NCBI GenBank assembly: GCA_023703655.1
Contig: CP097973.1
Coordinates: 986,170 to 1,050,169 of the forward strand
DNA from: SAR86 cluster bacterium
GTDB taxonomy: Bacteria > Pseudomonadota > Gammaproteobacteria > Magnimaribacterales > D2472
Direction: 5' to 3'
Length of the DNA stretch: 64,000 nucleotides
Under the pieces are notes generated by a model. That model saw only the letters and a list, made by a program, of their open reading frames with translations. It did no database searches and was not told where the DNA came from. Both the position numbers and the translations under genes were made by a program. Of the stretch, positions 25,599 to 35,043 are shown piece by piece (the first letter of the stretch is position 1; every line of letters starts with the position of its first letter).

Positions 25599-27062
25599 CT
25601 AACTTCTTTGGTAATTTGGTGCTTCTTTTGTAATCATTACATCATGAACATGACTTTCTGTCATACCTGCATTTGTAACTTCAATGAATTCAGTTTGTGT
25701 TTGCATCTCCTCAATTGTTTTGCAACCAACATAACCCATACTTTGTCTTAGTCCACCTTCAAATTGATCTAATACTTTTACAACGACTCCTTTATAAGGA
25801 ACACGGCCTTCTACTCCTTCAGGAACTAGTTTATGTGTTTCAACATCTTCTTGAGAATACCTATTGGCATCATTTCTCTCTGCCATTGCTCCCAATGAAC
25901 CCATACCGCGGTAAGTTTTAAAGCTTCTTCCTTGATAAAGCTCGACCTCGCCTGGCGCTTCTTCCGTCCCAGCAAGTGCACTGCCTAGCATTACCGAAGA
26001 TGCTCCGGCAGCAATTGCCTTAGCTAAATCGCCCGAAAATCTTATCCCACCGTCAGCAATTAAAGGTACAGATAATTTTTTAATAGCTTCTCTTATCTTC
26101 ATAATTGCAGTGACTTGAGGTACGCCAATACCTGCAATAATTCTAGTAGTGCAAATAGAACCAGGACCCATTCCGATCTTAACTGCATCAGCACCAGCTT
26201 CAATTAATGCAAGCGCTCCATCAGGTGTGGCAACATTACCTCCTACGACTTGAATATCACTAAAGGTTTGCTTGATAAGTTTTACGGTATCGATAACATT
26301 TTTTGAGTGACCATGAGCGGAATCTACTACCAAAACATCTACACCGGCTGCCCCTAAAGCTTCTGCTCGTTCAATAGTTTGTGTTTCGGTTCCAATTGCT
26401 GCGGCCACTATAAGTTGACCGGAGGAATCTTTGGTTGCTAGTGGAAAAGCTGCAGATTTTTCTATATCTTTCATAGTCATCAAACCTGACAAGTTTCCTG
26501 CTTTATCTAAAACAAGAACTTTTTCGATACGATTTTGATACATTAGTTTTTTCACTGTGTCTTGATCGGTTCCTTCGCTTACGGTAACTAAATCTTCATA
26601 ACTAGTCATAATGCTGGCAACCTTTGCATTCATGTCGTCTGCATATCTAAAATCTCTAGCAGTTACTATTCCCCTCAACTTACCATTATCAACCACCGGC
26701 ATGCCTGAAATATTTAGCTCGCTAGTGAGCTGCATCAATTCATCGATTGTTTTAGTGGAAGAAATAGTTATAGGATCCTTTACAATGCCGCTTTCGTATT
26801 TCTTAACTGTTTTCACTTGTTGAGCTTGTGCATCGATATCATTATTCTTATGAATGACACCTATCCCCCCGCTTTCAGCAAGCGCTATGGCCATTTTTGA
26901 TTCGGTAACAGTATCCATCGCCGCAGACACTATCGGTAAATTTAGACTGATTTCTCTAGTAAAGGCAGATTTGAGAATTGCATCGTTAGGAGCAAAGTCA
27001 GAAAAACGTGGAAGTAAGAGTACATCGTCAAAAGTAAGAGACTTGAATTTGATCTTTTCCAT
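25599..27062 (-). CDS. guaB: inosine-5'-monophosphate dehydrogenase
   Basis: 487 residues. The (beta/alpha)8 barrel is interrupted by two CBS domains (about 95-205, with [18 protein letters not shown]). The catalytic loop GPGSICTTR carries Cys304, and the flap region [19 protein letters not shown] is present. It oxidises IMP to XMP with NAD+, the first committed step to GMP. A perfect TATAAT lies 5 bases before ATG (minus strand, 27068-27073). It is followed by guaA after 6 bases. Confidence 0.98.
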   Translation of the reverse strand: MEKIKFKSLTFDDVLLLPRFSDFAPNDAILKSAFTREISLNLPIVSAAMDTVTESKMAIALAESGGIGVIHKNNDIDAQAQQVKTVKKYESGIVKDPITISSTKTIDELMQLTSELNISGMPVVDNGKLRGIVTARDFRYADDMNAKVASIMTSYEDLVTVSEGTDQDTVKKLMYQNRIEKVLVLDKAGNLSGLMTMKDIEKSAAFPLATKDSSGQLIVAAAIGTETQTIERAEALGAAGVDVLVVDSAHGHSKNVIDTVKLIKQTFSDIQVVGGNVATPDGALALIEAGADAVKIGMGPGSICTTRIIAGIGVPQVTAIMKIREAIKKLSVPLIADGGIRFSGDLAKAIAAGASSVMLGSALAGTEEAPGEVELYQGRSFKTYRGMGSLGAMAERNDANRYSQEDVETHKLVPEGVEGRVPYKGVVVKVLDQFEGGLRQSMGYVGCKTIEEMQTQTEFIEVTNAGMTESHVHDVMITKEAPNYQRS

Positions 27063-27067
27063 ATGGA

Positions 27068-27073
27068 ATTATA
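27068..27073 (-). promoter_or_regulatory. candidate -10 element for guaBA, very close to ATG
   Basis: Perfect TATAAT on the minus strand with 5 bases to ATG 27062, in the 59-bp gap after phhB. It would give a leaderless guaB transcript. No convincing -35 match. Confidence 0.3.
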
Positions 27074-27121
27074 CTTATATGAAATAGAAAAAAAAAGTGC
27101 AGACAAAATTGTTATTAAAAA

Positions 27122-27460
27122 TTAACCACTTTTTAGCTGGTCTGTTTTAGCTGCGCATATAAAATCATTCATATGAAGTCCTTTGATTTTATGGGACCAC
27201 CAAGTAACTCTAACGCTGCCCCACTCGAGTAAAATTGCTGGATGATGATCTTCAATTTCTGCCATTTCTGCAACATTGGTAGCAAAATTAATTGAATCTT
27301 GGTAATTACTAAATGTATATACCTTAACAAGCTTATTTATTTCTTCTTTCACTATCTCCCAACCAGGCAAGTCACTCATCAATTCACTATATTCAGCTTC
27401 ATCAACTAAGGGCGCATCTATCGTGCACGCAACACATTTTTGCCCTTTTAAATTTTTCAC
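27122..27460 (-). CDS. phhB: 4a-hydroxytetrahydrobiopterin (pterin-4a-carbinolamine) dehydratase
   Basis: 112 residues, standard length. The catalytic motif EDHHPAILLEWGSVRVTWWSH (about 70-90) has the paired His residues and the late Trp-Ser-His. It dehydrates 4a-carbinolamine, recycling the pterin cofactor of phenylalanine hydroxylase; in bacteria without that enzyme it may act in other pterin or molybdopterin chemistry. No phhA is present in the window. It overlaps fumC by 4 bases, so the two are co-translated. Confidence 0.93.
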   Translation of the reverse strand: MKNLKGQKCVACTIDAPLVDEAEYSELMSDLPGWEIVKEEINKLVKVYTFSNYQDSINFATNVAEMAEIEDHHPAILLEWGSVRVTWWSHKIKGLHMNDFICAAKTDQLKSG

Positions 27461-28845
27461 TTGAGTCCGCCCTTAGTAAGATTGGCTGGATTCAATATTG
27501 ATTTAAGTTTTTTTATTTGAATACCAGTAATCTCATGAGCAACTTCAATAACTGATCTATTTTCTTTGTATGCTTTTTTTGCAATTAAGGCTGCCTTCTC
27601 ATATCCGATCTCGCGGTTAAGCGCAGTTACTAAAATGGGATTCTTTGAAACTGATAAAGAGATATTTTCTTTATTTACTTTAAAGGTTCGTATGCCCTTC
27701 TGTGCAAGAAATTCACAAGAATTAGCCATAAGGGTGATTGATTTCAAAAGATTGTAGGCGATGACTGGAAGCATTACATTGAGTTGAAAGTTTCCAGATT
27801 GATTTGCATAAGATATAGTTAAATCATTTCCCATAACATCTGCAGCAGCCATCATTACAGCCTCAGATACAACTGGATTCACTTTGCCTGGCATAATGCT
27901 ACTGCCTGGTTGTAAAGCCTCAAGCTCTATTTCACTTAAGCCATTCATTGGACCGCTATTCATCCATCGCAAATCATTAGAAATTTTTAGAATAACCAAA
28001 GAAAGATTTTTTACTGCGGTTGATAGATTTGTAGCAGCATCCTGGCTGCTAAGAGATTTAAAATAATTTGAAGAGGTTCTGAATCTAAGTTTTGTGAGCT
28101 TTGAGGCTTCCTCTGCAAAAATCTTTCCGAACTGTTTTGGTGCATTAATTCCCGTTCCAATTGCAGTGCCTCCTTGAGGAAGACTAAGGACGGGGTTTAG
28201 TGCTAGTTCTATGTATTTCTTTTGATCCTCTAATTGAGCGATCCATCCCGACAACTCTTGAGAGAAGTTAAGAGGCATAGCATCCATTAAATGCGTTCTA
28301 CCGGTTTTAGTAATTTTCGCAACGGCAGATTTTTTCTTCTGCAATTCTTTAAGCAATAAATTTAATTTGGGGAGCAGAAGTCTAGAAATATCAATTGCAG
28401 CCGATATGTGGATAGCAGTTGGGATTACATCATTACTACTTTGACTCATGTTCACATGATCATTTGGATGAATTTTTACTCGCGCTCTCTTTGTTGCAAT
28501 ATTTGCAATTACTTCGTTGGCATTCATGTTGGTGCTAGTCCCTGATCCAGTTTGAAAAATATCTAGTGGAAATTGATCATCATATTTACCTTCAAGAACT
28601 TCTCTTGCTGTTTGTTGAATAAATTTAGCTTTTTTAGTGTCAAGTAATTTTAGTTTTTTATTTGTAATTGCAGCAGAGTACTTAATAATGCCAAGTGCCT
28701 CTATGAATGACCTACCAAATGGAAAAGCAAATTTTATTCCACTAATTTTGAAGTTTTCCAAAGCGCGTTGTGTTTGAGCTCCCCACAATGCATCTTTTGG
28801 CACTTGAATCTCGCCAAGTGAATCTTTTTCTATTCGATATTTCAT
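27457..28845 (-). CDS. fumC: fumarase, class II
   Basis: 462 residues. Fumarase/aspartase superfamily signature GSSIMPGKVNP (about 318-328), TGSGTSTNMNANEV near 98-111, SSNDVIPTAIH near 139-149, and the active-site TGRTHLMDAMP with the His usual for FumC. It hydrates fumarate to malate in the TCA cycle without an iron-sulphur cluster. The GTGI and NRE(I)GYE segments favour fumarase over aspartate ammonia-lyase. It is divergent from the class II aldolase gene with a 48-bp spacer; no Shine-Dalgarno sequence is evident. Confidence 0.95.
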   Translation of the reverse strand: MKYRIEKDSLGEIQVPKDALWGAQTQRALENFKISGIKFAFPFGRSFIEALGIIKYSAAITNKKLKLLDTKKAKFIQQTAREVLEGKYDDQFPLDIFQTGSGTSTNMNANEVIANIATKRARVKIHPNDHVNMSQSSNDVIPTAIHISAAIDISRLLLPKLNLLLKELQKKKSAVAKITKTGRTHLMDAMPLNFSQELSGWIAQLEDQKKYIELALNPVLSLPQGGTAIGTGINAPKQFGKIFAEEASKLTKLRFRTSSNYFKSLSSQDAATNLSTAVKNLSLVILKISNDLRWMNSGPMNGLSEIELEALQPGSSIMPGKVNPVVSEAVMMAAADVMGNDLTISYANQSGNFQLNVMLPVIAYNLLKSITLMANSCEFLAQKGIRTFKVNKENISLSVSKNPILVTALNREIGYEKAALIAKKAYKENRSVIEVAHEITGIQIKKLKSILNPANLTKGGLK

Positions 28846-28893
28846 AAATTTTGCAATTTGGTTAAACTATTTTACACGCTTGAGGGAAAAAAG

Positions 28894-29703
28894 ATGTCAA
28901 AAGTTGTACCTTTAAAAATTGATACTGATTTAGGTAAATTGCCTTTAAAAGAAAAAGGCTTAGATATGATTGATTTTAAATCGACCGAGGAGCTTAGAAG
29001 AAATCAGTTAGAAAAATTAGTTGCGGGATTTAGATTGTTTTCATATTTTGGATATGATGAAGGTGTTGCAGGACATATCACGTTTAGAGATCCTGAATTT
29101 GATGATCATTTTTGGGTAAATCCACTTGGTGTTCATTTTGGACAAATCAAAATATCTGATTTATTGCTTGTTAATCATGATGGAGAGGTTGTTCAGGGCG
29201 ATAGGCCAGTAAATGTAGCAGCATTTGCAATTCATTCAAGACTTCATAAAGCAAGACCTGATGTAAATGCCGCCGCTCACTCACACTCTTTATACGGCAG
29301 AACCTTCTCATCTTTGGGCAAAAAAATTGATCCAATCACACAAGATGCATGTGCATTTTATGAGAGACAAGCTATTTATGAGGACTTTTCAGGCGTTGTT
29401 GAAGAAACTGATGAAGGAGACAGAATTGCCTCTGCACTTGGTGACAAACAAGTACTCATTCTTAAGAATCATGGGATTTTAACAACAGGTAGTTCTGTAG
29501 ATATTGCTTTGTGGTACTTTTTGTCGATGGAAAAATCATGTCAAGCACAACTTATGGCAGAAGCAGCAGGCACTCCAGAACTTATACCTCACGAAACCGC
29601 TATCAAAACACGTGAATTTATAGCAAATGAAGTTGCCTTGTGGGCAAGCTATCAGCCTATGTTTGATATGATTGTTGAAAAGCAGCCAGATCTTCTTGAT
29701 TAA
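28894..29703 (+). CDS. class II aldolase/adducin family protein
   Basis: 269 residues from ATG at 28894, chosen because GAGGG lies 7 bases upstream; an in-frame TTG at 28858 has no such signal. The metal-binding HSHSLYGRTF motif, the preceding NVAAFAIHSRLHKARPDV and the later LILKNHGILTTG (third His) are the class II aldolase zinc site. Family members cleave or epimerise phosphorylated sugars; this subgroup without a known substrate is frequent in proteobacteria and often acts on unphosphorylated hydroxyketo compounds. The 3' end overlaps the convergent aldehyde dehydrogenase by 4 bases. Confidence 0.85.
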   Translation: MSKVVPLKIDTDLGKLPLKEKGLDMIDFKSTEELRRNQLEKLVAGFRLFSYFGYDEGVAGHITFRDPEFDDHFWVNPLGVHFGQIKISDLLLVNHDGEVVQGDRPVNVAAFAIHSRLHKARPDVNAAAHSHSLYGRTFSSLGKKIDPITQDACAFYERQAIYEDFSGVVEETDEGDRIASALGDKQVLILKNHGILTTGSSVDIALWYFLSMEKSCQAQLMAEAAGTPELIPHETAIKTREFIANEVALWASYQPMFDMIVEKQPDLLD

Positions 29704-31124
29704 TTTCCAATAATAGCTTTTGTTTCAAGACATTCATGAAGCCCAAGCATGCCATGCTCGCGACCATTTCCAGAAGTTTTAAATCCACCAAAAGGTGCTG
29801 ATGGTCCTCTACTTCTTCCGCCATTAATAGAAATTTGTCCAGCTCGTATCTTATTAGCTACTTGTTTTGCTCTTTCAGGGTTTCCAGACTGAACATAGCC
29901 AGCCAAACCATATGGCGTATCATTGGCAATCTCTACAGCCTCATCTTCAGTTTCATACTTAAGAATACTTAACACTGGTCCGAAAATTTCTTCTCGTGCA
30001 ATAGTCATATCATTCGTTACATCAGAAAAGATTGTTGGCTTTACAAAAAAACCCTTTTCAAAACCATCAGGTAATTCTGAACCTCCAGTGACCAGTTTTG
30101 CGCCCTCCTCAACTCCAAGATCAATTAATCTCTTAACCTTTTCGTATTGCGTTCTATTTGATATTGGACCAATTTTAGTGCCGTCCTCATTTGGATAACC
30201 AACTACTGTGGCTTCTGCAGCAGCTTTAGCAATTTTAACTGCATCATCGTATTGTGATGCATGAACAAGCATTCTGGTAGGTGCATTACATGATTGTCCT
30301 GTATTTAAGAAACATAAATTTACTCCCGCTGATACAGCTTTTTCAAGATCAGCATCATCTAGGATAATATTTGCAGATTTTCCACCTAGTTCTTGTGCTA
30401 CTCTCTTTACAGTGGGAGCTGAAGACTGAGCTACAGCAATTCCAGCTCTGGTAGATCCTGTGAAATGCATCATATCAACATCTGGATGAGTAGAAAGTGC
30501 ATCACCAACAACAGGTCCAAGGCCATTTACAAGGTTAAAGACACCATTTGGTAGATCTGATTTCTCAATCACTTTAGCAAGATGAATACCACAGAATGGA
30601 GATATTTCACTTGGCTTTAGAACCATTGTACAGCCAGCTGCAATTGCTGAAGCAACCTTTGTACTCATTTGATTCATTGGCCAATTCCAAGGAGTGATCA
30701 TGCCAATTACACCAATTGGTTCTTTACGTATGAGAAATGATTCGCCATCTTCCTCAAAATCAAATTCTTTTAAGACTTCTAAGGTATCTTTAAAATGTTG
30801 AAGCCCTGAGGTAACTTGAGCAACTTTTGAAAGCCATAATGGTGCTCCCATTTCTTCACTGATGATCGCAGCAAGTTCTTCAGATGAGTCCTCATAATTT
30901 GTAATAATTGATTCTAGAAGTGCGATTCTTTCATCTTTAGATGATGACCCAAATGTTGCAAAAGCATTTTTTGCTGCTTCAACAGCATCTGAAATATCTT
31001 CTTTAGATCCAGCTGCAATGGTTCCAATAATTTCTTCTGTGGCCGGATTTTCAACTTCAATGATTTCAGTGGATGAAGGATCAACCCACACTCCATTTAT
31101 AAAAAATTTATGTTCTTCTTTCAT
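29700..31124 (-). CDS. NAD(P)-dependent aldehyde dehydrogenase family protein
   Basis: 474 residues, full ALDH length. TPWNWPMNQMSTKVASAI lies near 143-160, the catalytic Glu is in QELGGKSANIIL near 246-257, and the nucleophilic Cys is in FLNTGQSCNAPTRM near 277-290. The late EEIFGPVLSIL and the C-terminal PFGGFKTSGNGREHG are standard. The substrate class is undefined; similar enzymes oxidise aliphatic or glycol-derived aldehydes. It ends the long minus-strand run from 39.4 kb, 20 bases after the photolyase. A TATAAT about 19 bases before ATG could give it its own short-leader transcript. Confidence 0.93.
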   Translation of the reverse strand: MKEEHKFFINGVWVDPSSTEIIEVENPATEEIIGTIAAGSKEDISDAVEAAKNAFATFGSSSKDERIALLESIITNYEDSSEELAAIISEEMGAPLWLSKVAQVTSGLQHFKDTLEVLKEFDFEEDGESFLIRKEPIGVIGMITPWNWPMNQMSTKVASAIAAGCTMVLKPSEISPFCGIHLAKVIEKSDLPNGVFNLVNGLGPVVGDALSTHPDVDMMHFTGSTRAGIAVAQSSAPTVKRVAQELGGKSANIILDDADLEKAVSAGVNLCFLNTGQSCNAPTRMLVHASQYDDAVKIAKAAAEATVVGYPNEDGTKIGPISNRTQYEKVKRLIDLGVEEGAKLVTGGSELPDGFEKGFFVKPTIFSDVTNDMTIAREEIFGPVLSILKYETEDEAVEIANDTPYGLAGYVQSGNPERAKQVANKIRAGQISINGGRSRGPSAPFGGFKTSGNGREHGMLGLHECLETKAIIGN

Positions 31125-31144
31125 AGTCTTATTTGTTTTTTTGA

Positions 31145-32560
31145 TTATACCCTGTTGCTCTTAAATGCATCAATCGCTCTTATTCGTGATGATTTTAAAT
31201 CAACAATAGGATTATGATAATCAATATTATTTAAAAGATCACTCTTTGGAAGATGAATATTCTTGTTGTCAACTGAATTCAGTGAAGGAATAAATTTTCT
31301 TATAAATTCTCCATCTGGATCAAAATTTTGTGATTGAGTCACTGGGTTGAATATTCTGAAATATGGTGCTGCATCTGTCCCAGTAGAAGCACTCCATTGC
31401 CAACCTCCATTATTTGACGAAAAGTCACCATCTATAAGATTATTCATAAAATGTGCTTCTCCAATTCGCCAATCATGAAGAAGATTTTTTGTAAAAAACA
31501 TAGCAACTACCATTCTCAATCGGTTATGCATCCATCCCTCTTGAGTTAGTTGTAACATTGCTGCATCAATGAAAGGGAACCCAGTTTTTCCATTTTTCCA
31601 AGCGTGGATTTCGTCTTGATTATTTCGCCATGCAATCGTTTCTGTTGAGAGGTTAAAAGGTTTGTTTTTGCTCACGTGCGGGAAGTTGTGCATGATGTTT
31701 CTGTAAAATTCTCGCCATACAATTTCATCTACCCACTTACAAATACCATTATTACCTGCATCCAATTCAAAATTATTTTCTTTAATTGCCTCATAGATAC
31801 ATCTTCTTGGTGAAAGAATTCCAAGAGCTAAATATGGCGACAGTCTGCTTGTGGCATCCAAAAATGGATGGTTTCTATTCTTAGAATATAAGGTTATTGA
31901 CTTTTCTATGAATAATTCCAGTCGCTTTCTAGCTTCAACCTCACCGGCTGGCCAAATTTCCATATTTACTTGATGTGTTTGATTAAAAGAAATATTTTTT
32001 TTATCTTTGGGGTTTACTAATGCAAACTTATTTTTCTTTTTTGGGGCTTTATTGAAGTCAAATAAATCTAACGAAAAGTTCTCGATCCATTTTTTTTTAA
32101 ATGGGGTAAATACAGAAAAAGGTTTATCTTGTCCTGTTCTAAGGCTTCCTGGTGAAAAAATTACCTGATCATGATATTGATGAAAATTTATATCTTGCTT
32201 TTGAAGGTATGCAATTAATTTTTGGTCACGATTATTCTCGTCGTATCCAAATTCGTTGTTCCAAAAAATTGCCTTGAACGCATTGATTGCAATATATTCT
32301 TTGATGAGTTCAACAGAGTCATCAAAAGTATCAACCTCAAATGAACAAAGATCTATGTTTAGCTGCTGTAACTCATTTTTAAGTTTTGCTAAATTTTCTA
32401 AGACAAAATGCTCTTTAACATTAGAGTTATTATTTTTGTACCATGTTTTTCTGGAGAAAATATATATACAACTAACCTCATCATATGCTTCGCATGCATT
32501 TAAAAATGCTGGATTATCATCAATCCTGAGATCAGATCGTAACCATACAAGCGCTTTCAA
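31145..32560 (-). CDS. phrB: deoxyribodipyrimidine photolyase
   Basis: 471 residues. An N-terminal antenna-binding Rossmann domain (VWLRSDLRIDDNPAF) precedes the helical FAD domain with SRLSPYLALGILSPR near 237-251, WMHNRLRMVVAMFFTKNLL near 346-364 and NNGGWQWSASTGTDAAPYF near 387-405, the class I CPD photolyase signature. It repairs UV-induced cyclobutane dimers with visible light, consistent with a sunlit habitat. It overlaps the ELM1-like gene by 4 bases, although the functions look unrelated. Confidence 0.96.
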   Translation of the reverse strand: MKALVWLRSDLRIDDNPAFLNACEAYDEVSCIYIFSRKTWYKNNNSNVKEHFVLENLAKLKNELQQLNIDLCSFEVDTFDDSVELIKEYIAINAFKAIFWNNEFGYDENNRDQKLIAYLQKQDINFHQYHDQVIFSPGSLRTGQDKPFSVFTPFKKKWIENFSLDLFDFNKAPKKKNKFALVNPKDKKNISFNQTHQVNMEIWPAGEVEARKRLELFIEKSITLYSKNRNHPFLDATSRLSPYLALGILSPRRCIYEAIKENNFELDAGNNGICKWVDEIVWREFYRNIMHNFPHVSKNKPFNLSTETIAWRNNQDEIHAWKNGKTGFPFIDAAMLQLTQEGWMHNRLRMVVAMFFTKNLLHDWRIGEAHFMNNLIDGDFSSNNGGWQWSASTGTDAAPYFRIFNPVTQSQNFDPDGEFIRKFIPSLNSVDNKNIHLPKSDLLNNIDYHNPIVDLKSSRIRAIDAFKSNRV

Positions 32561-33543
32561 CTTATTAACTCCATAATTTGTTCCTTAAGAATTTGTCTAT
32601 TTGAACTGACTAAATCACTAGAGTTATTTCTATGATCAATATCAAAATTTTCAATACTTAATCTTTTGATGAATCCTAGTTTTTCGTATTTTTTTATATG
32701 ATTCTTGAATCTAATAGGCGCATTTATCCTTTTAGGGTAAATAGTCGATACTGGTCGACCACTAGATATAGACTCAGATATCATCATAGCACTATCTTCA
32801 GTTACAAAGATATGTGCTGAAATGGAAAATGCATTTGATAGATCAAAATTTGAGGATCCTGCATGAAATAAACCACTTTCCTTATGGTCAATGAAAGCGT
32901 CTAATGCAAGTGCTAACTTCCTCTCTACATTTGGATTGGTTCGCCTTGATGTAACCAAACATATTTCTTTTTCATGTTTGTTTGCAATCTTTTTAACATT
33001 GTTTATAAAGCTATCCCATTCAGTATCTGAATATTCATAACCAATTCCCTTTCCTCCAATACAAAATAAGATATGACTATCTTTGTTAGAAAGCTGATTG
33101 ATTGTATTAGGAGAATATTTATTTGGAGTAATATCAGCAACTACATTATTTTCACTATCAAAATATCTCTCTGAGGTAACAATGGCTGTAAAGTTTGATG
33201 CCGGCAAACCCCTAGGAGAGCCTAATTGAATGCTTTTGGTGACTTGAAGGAATTGTATTGCAGAACATACAGCAGCTGTATTTCCACCTGACGCAATAAT
33301 TAAATCATATTTATCAAGCAGATTAATAGAATATGTCCAAAGTATAAAATTTGCTTTCGTTTTACTAATATTTTTTGACAACAATCTACAAAGAAATCGT
33401 GTTATCGATCTCAAAAAATGTATTCTTGGCGTTACATAAATGACAGAAAAATTACTGTATGATCTTCCAAAAAGTAGATGCATCATTCCAAAAGATTGAT
33501 TGAAATGTCCTGGAATGTTGTCGCTTAATATACAAATTTTCAT
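32557..33543 (-). CDS. ELM1/DUF1022 family protein, possible glycosyltransferase
   Basis: 328 residues. It follows the mitochondrial-fission ELM1-like family: ILSDNIPGHFNQSFGM at the start, SGGNTAAV near 84-91, FCIGGKGIGYEYSD near 158-171 and FVTEDSAMMISESISSGRPV near 247-266. The last part resembles the donor-binding Glu/Ser region of GT-B glycosyltransferases. Bacterial function is unproven. Placed 9 bases after a KdsB-like cytidylyltransferase, it is a candidate transferase for the CMP-sugar made there (inference). Confidence 0.75.
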   Translation of the reverse strand: MKICILSDNIPGHFNQSFGMMHLLFGRSYSNFSVIYVTPRIHFLRSITRFLCRLLSKNISKTKANFILWTYSINLLDKYDLIIASGGNTAAVCSAIQFLQVTKSIQLGSPRGLPASNFTAIVTSERYFDSENNVVADITPNKYSPNTINQLSNKDSHILFCIGGKGIGYEYSDTEWDSFINNVKKIANKHEKEICLVTSRRTNPNVERKLALALDAFIDHKESGLFHAGSSNFDLSNAFSISAHIFVTEDSAMMISESISSGRPVSTIYPKRINAPIRFKNHIKKYEKLGFIKRLSIENFDIDHRNNSSDLVSSNRQILKEQIMELIS

Positions 33544-33552
33544 GATTATTCA

Positions 33553-34305
33553 TTATAAATATTTACTTTGGTATTTTTTAAATAAGAGATCATGTGCGAG
33601 CTTTTTTTCTACATCTAAGATGTCATCATGTCGATCGACTCCAATAATTTTTTCTTTCGAAAGAAGTCCTGTAATAGGAATATCATTTTCAAGAAATCTC
33701 ATCATATCAATTGATTCGAGTTGCTCGCATAAGGTCGTCTCTAGAGATACATATTGTTTTAGCATGAAACTTGTAAAACCGATAATGCCAAGTTGGCGAT
33801 AGAATTTTTCAGCATTGTTTGGAATTACTGATCGTGAAAAATAAATGATTTCATTCAATTTATTCAATATTACTTTCACAACATCTTCGCTAGTTGCTTC
33901 AGCTTTATTGATTTCAATCACTTGATTCACAATCTCTGCACCCTCAGTTAATTTTTTGATCACAGAATTTATCTCTGAAGGCAAAACTAGTGGTTCGTCG
34001 CCTTGAATGAGAATTGTATGTGAATATGTTTCACCCTGATCAGCTTCCAACATTCTAAGGGTCTCTTCAGCTCTTTCAGATGCTCTTTCATGCAAATTAC
34101 TAGTAATAATAGCGGGAATATTTCTTTCAAAACACCAATCACGAATCACAGTATTTGGTGTAGAAATAACTAATTCGTCACAATCTGACATTGAGGCCCT
34201 CTCATAACAATGAGCTATCATGGGTATTCCCAGAATATTTTCTAATGGTTTGCCAAAGAACCTTGATGATTCCATTCTGGCTGGAATAACTCCCAATACT
34301 TTCAT
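33553..34305 (-). CDS. kdsB: 3-deoxy-manno-octulosonate cytidylyltransferase-like protein
   Basis: 250 residues. N-terminal nucleotide-binding loop VIPARMESSRFFGKPL (6-21; KdsB usually has R-L-P-G-K-P-L), then SERAEETLRML and ILIQGDEPLVLP with the Mg-binding Asp, IIYFSRSVIP, and a late VDRHDDILDVEKK matching KdsB's VDTPEDLERV. It activates a 3-deoxy-ulosonic acid as the CMP-sugar for LPS. It is clearly KdsB-like but divergent, so the substrate may be a Kdo variant. It sits in a gene run with an HpcH aldolase, a phosphatase and a SIS isomerase instead of the usual kdsA/kdsC. Confidence 0.75.
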   Translation of the reverse strand: MKVLGVIPARMESSRFFGKPLENILGIPMIAHCYERASMSDCDELVISTPNTVIRDWCFERNIPAIITSNLHERASERAEETLRMLEADQGETYSHTILIQGDEPLVLPSEINSVIKKLTEGAEIVNQVIEINKAEATSEDVVKVILNKLNEIIYFSRSVIPNNAEKFYRQLGIIGFTSFMLKQYVSLETTLCEQLESIDMMRFLENDIPITGLLSKEKIIGVDRHDDILDVEKKLAHDLLFKKYQSKYL

Positions 34306-34311
34306 AATTGT

Positions 34312-35040
34312 TTACTTGAAAGGTGATCTAGCCATCACATCCAGCATTCTAAAATCTACACTGTATGCGATCATTGAAAAACCCTTTTTTGAAAGAGCAT
34401 CGATGCTCTTTGGCTCAGGTTCAACTTGATGAAAGCCACAATAAATTTTATATTTTTTTGTATAATCAATTACCTTTTTTTCAGCTTTCTTAAATTCTCT
34501 TGAATTGAAGTTTCCAGGATCACCAAAAGATAATGAAAGGTCATATGGACCAATGAAACATCCGTTTATAGGTAAGCTGAAGATCTCATCCAAATTATCG
34601 AGAGCAATCTTGGATTCTATTTGAAAGAACACTTCTATTTTTTTAGATTGCGTTTTTATGTATTTATTTTTGACAATTTTTTCTCCAAAACCTTGGGCTC
34701 TATAAAGGCCCATGCTGCGCTTGCCCCTTGGAGGATAAAAGCAAGCGTCGATAATTGCCTTGCCTTGTTGAAAAGTCTCAATCATTGGAGCAATAATCCC
34801 TGATGCTCCAGCATCAAGCATTCTTTTAATCTGATCTGTGCTATCAGATGTAATTCTCACATAGGATTTTTTCTTATTTGCATCTATGATTCTGATCAGA
34901 TTTTCTGCCTGATCAAGACTCATAGTTGAGTGCTCTAAATCAATGACAATCCAATCATAAGGAGATTTTGCAATGATCTCTGTAATTTGTTCATTTGGAA
35001 TGGTAATCCAAGTTCCAATTGATATTTTTTGTTTAGGCAT
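34312..35040 (-). CDS. HpcH/HpaI-family pyruvate aldolase
   Basis: 242 residues. The class II pyruvate-aldolase active site is complete: base His in VIDLEHSTMS (about 33-42), Arg in YVRI, metal Glu in FFQIESKIALDNL and Asp in GPYDLSLSFG. These enzymes reversibly join pyruvate to an aldehyde, giving a 2-keto-3-deoxy (4-hydroxy) acid. The context between a CMP-sugar synthetase and a hydroxyacid dehydrogenase suggests synthesis or breakdown of a 2-keto-3-deoxy sugar acid rather than aromatic catabolism (inference). Intergenic gaps are 3 and 6 bases. Confidence 0.9.
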   Translation of the reverse strand: MPKQKISIGTWITIPNEQITEIIAKSPYDWIVIDLEHSTMSLDQAENLIRIIDANKKKSYVRITSDSTDQIKRMLDAGASGIIAPMIETFQQGKAIIDACFYPPRGKRSMGLYRAQGFGEKIVKNKYIKTQSKKIEVFFQIESKIALDNLDEIFSLPINGCFIGPYDLSLSFGDPGNFNSREFKKAEKKVIDYTKKYKIYCGFHQVEPEPKSIDALSKKGFSMIAYSVDFRMLDVMARSPFK

Positions 35041-35043
35041 ATG

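Noticed and set aside
27063..27121. Regulatory RNA or PurR-type operator upstream of guaB
   Set aside because: Only 59 bases; I could not find a convincing PurR palindrome or stable hairpin.
28858..28893. Longer start (TTG) for the class II aldolase
   Set aside because: The 12 extra residues are not aldolase-like and there is no ribosome site, whereas ATG 28894 has GAGGG at proper spacing.
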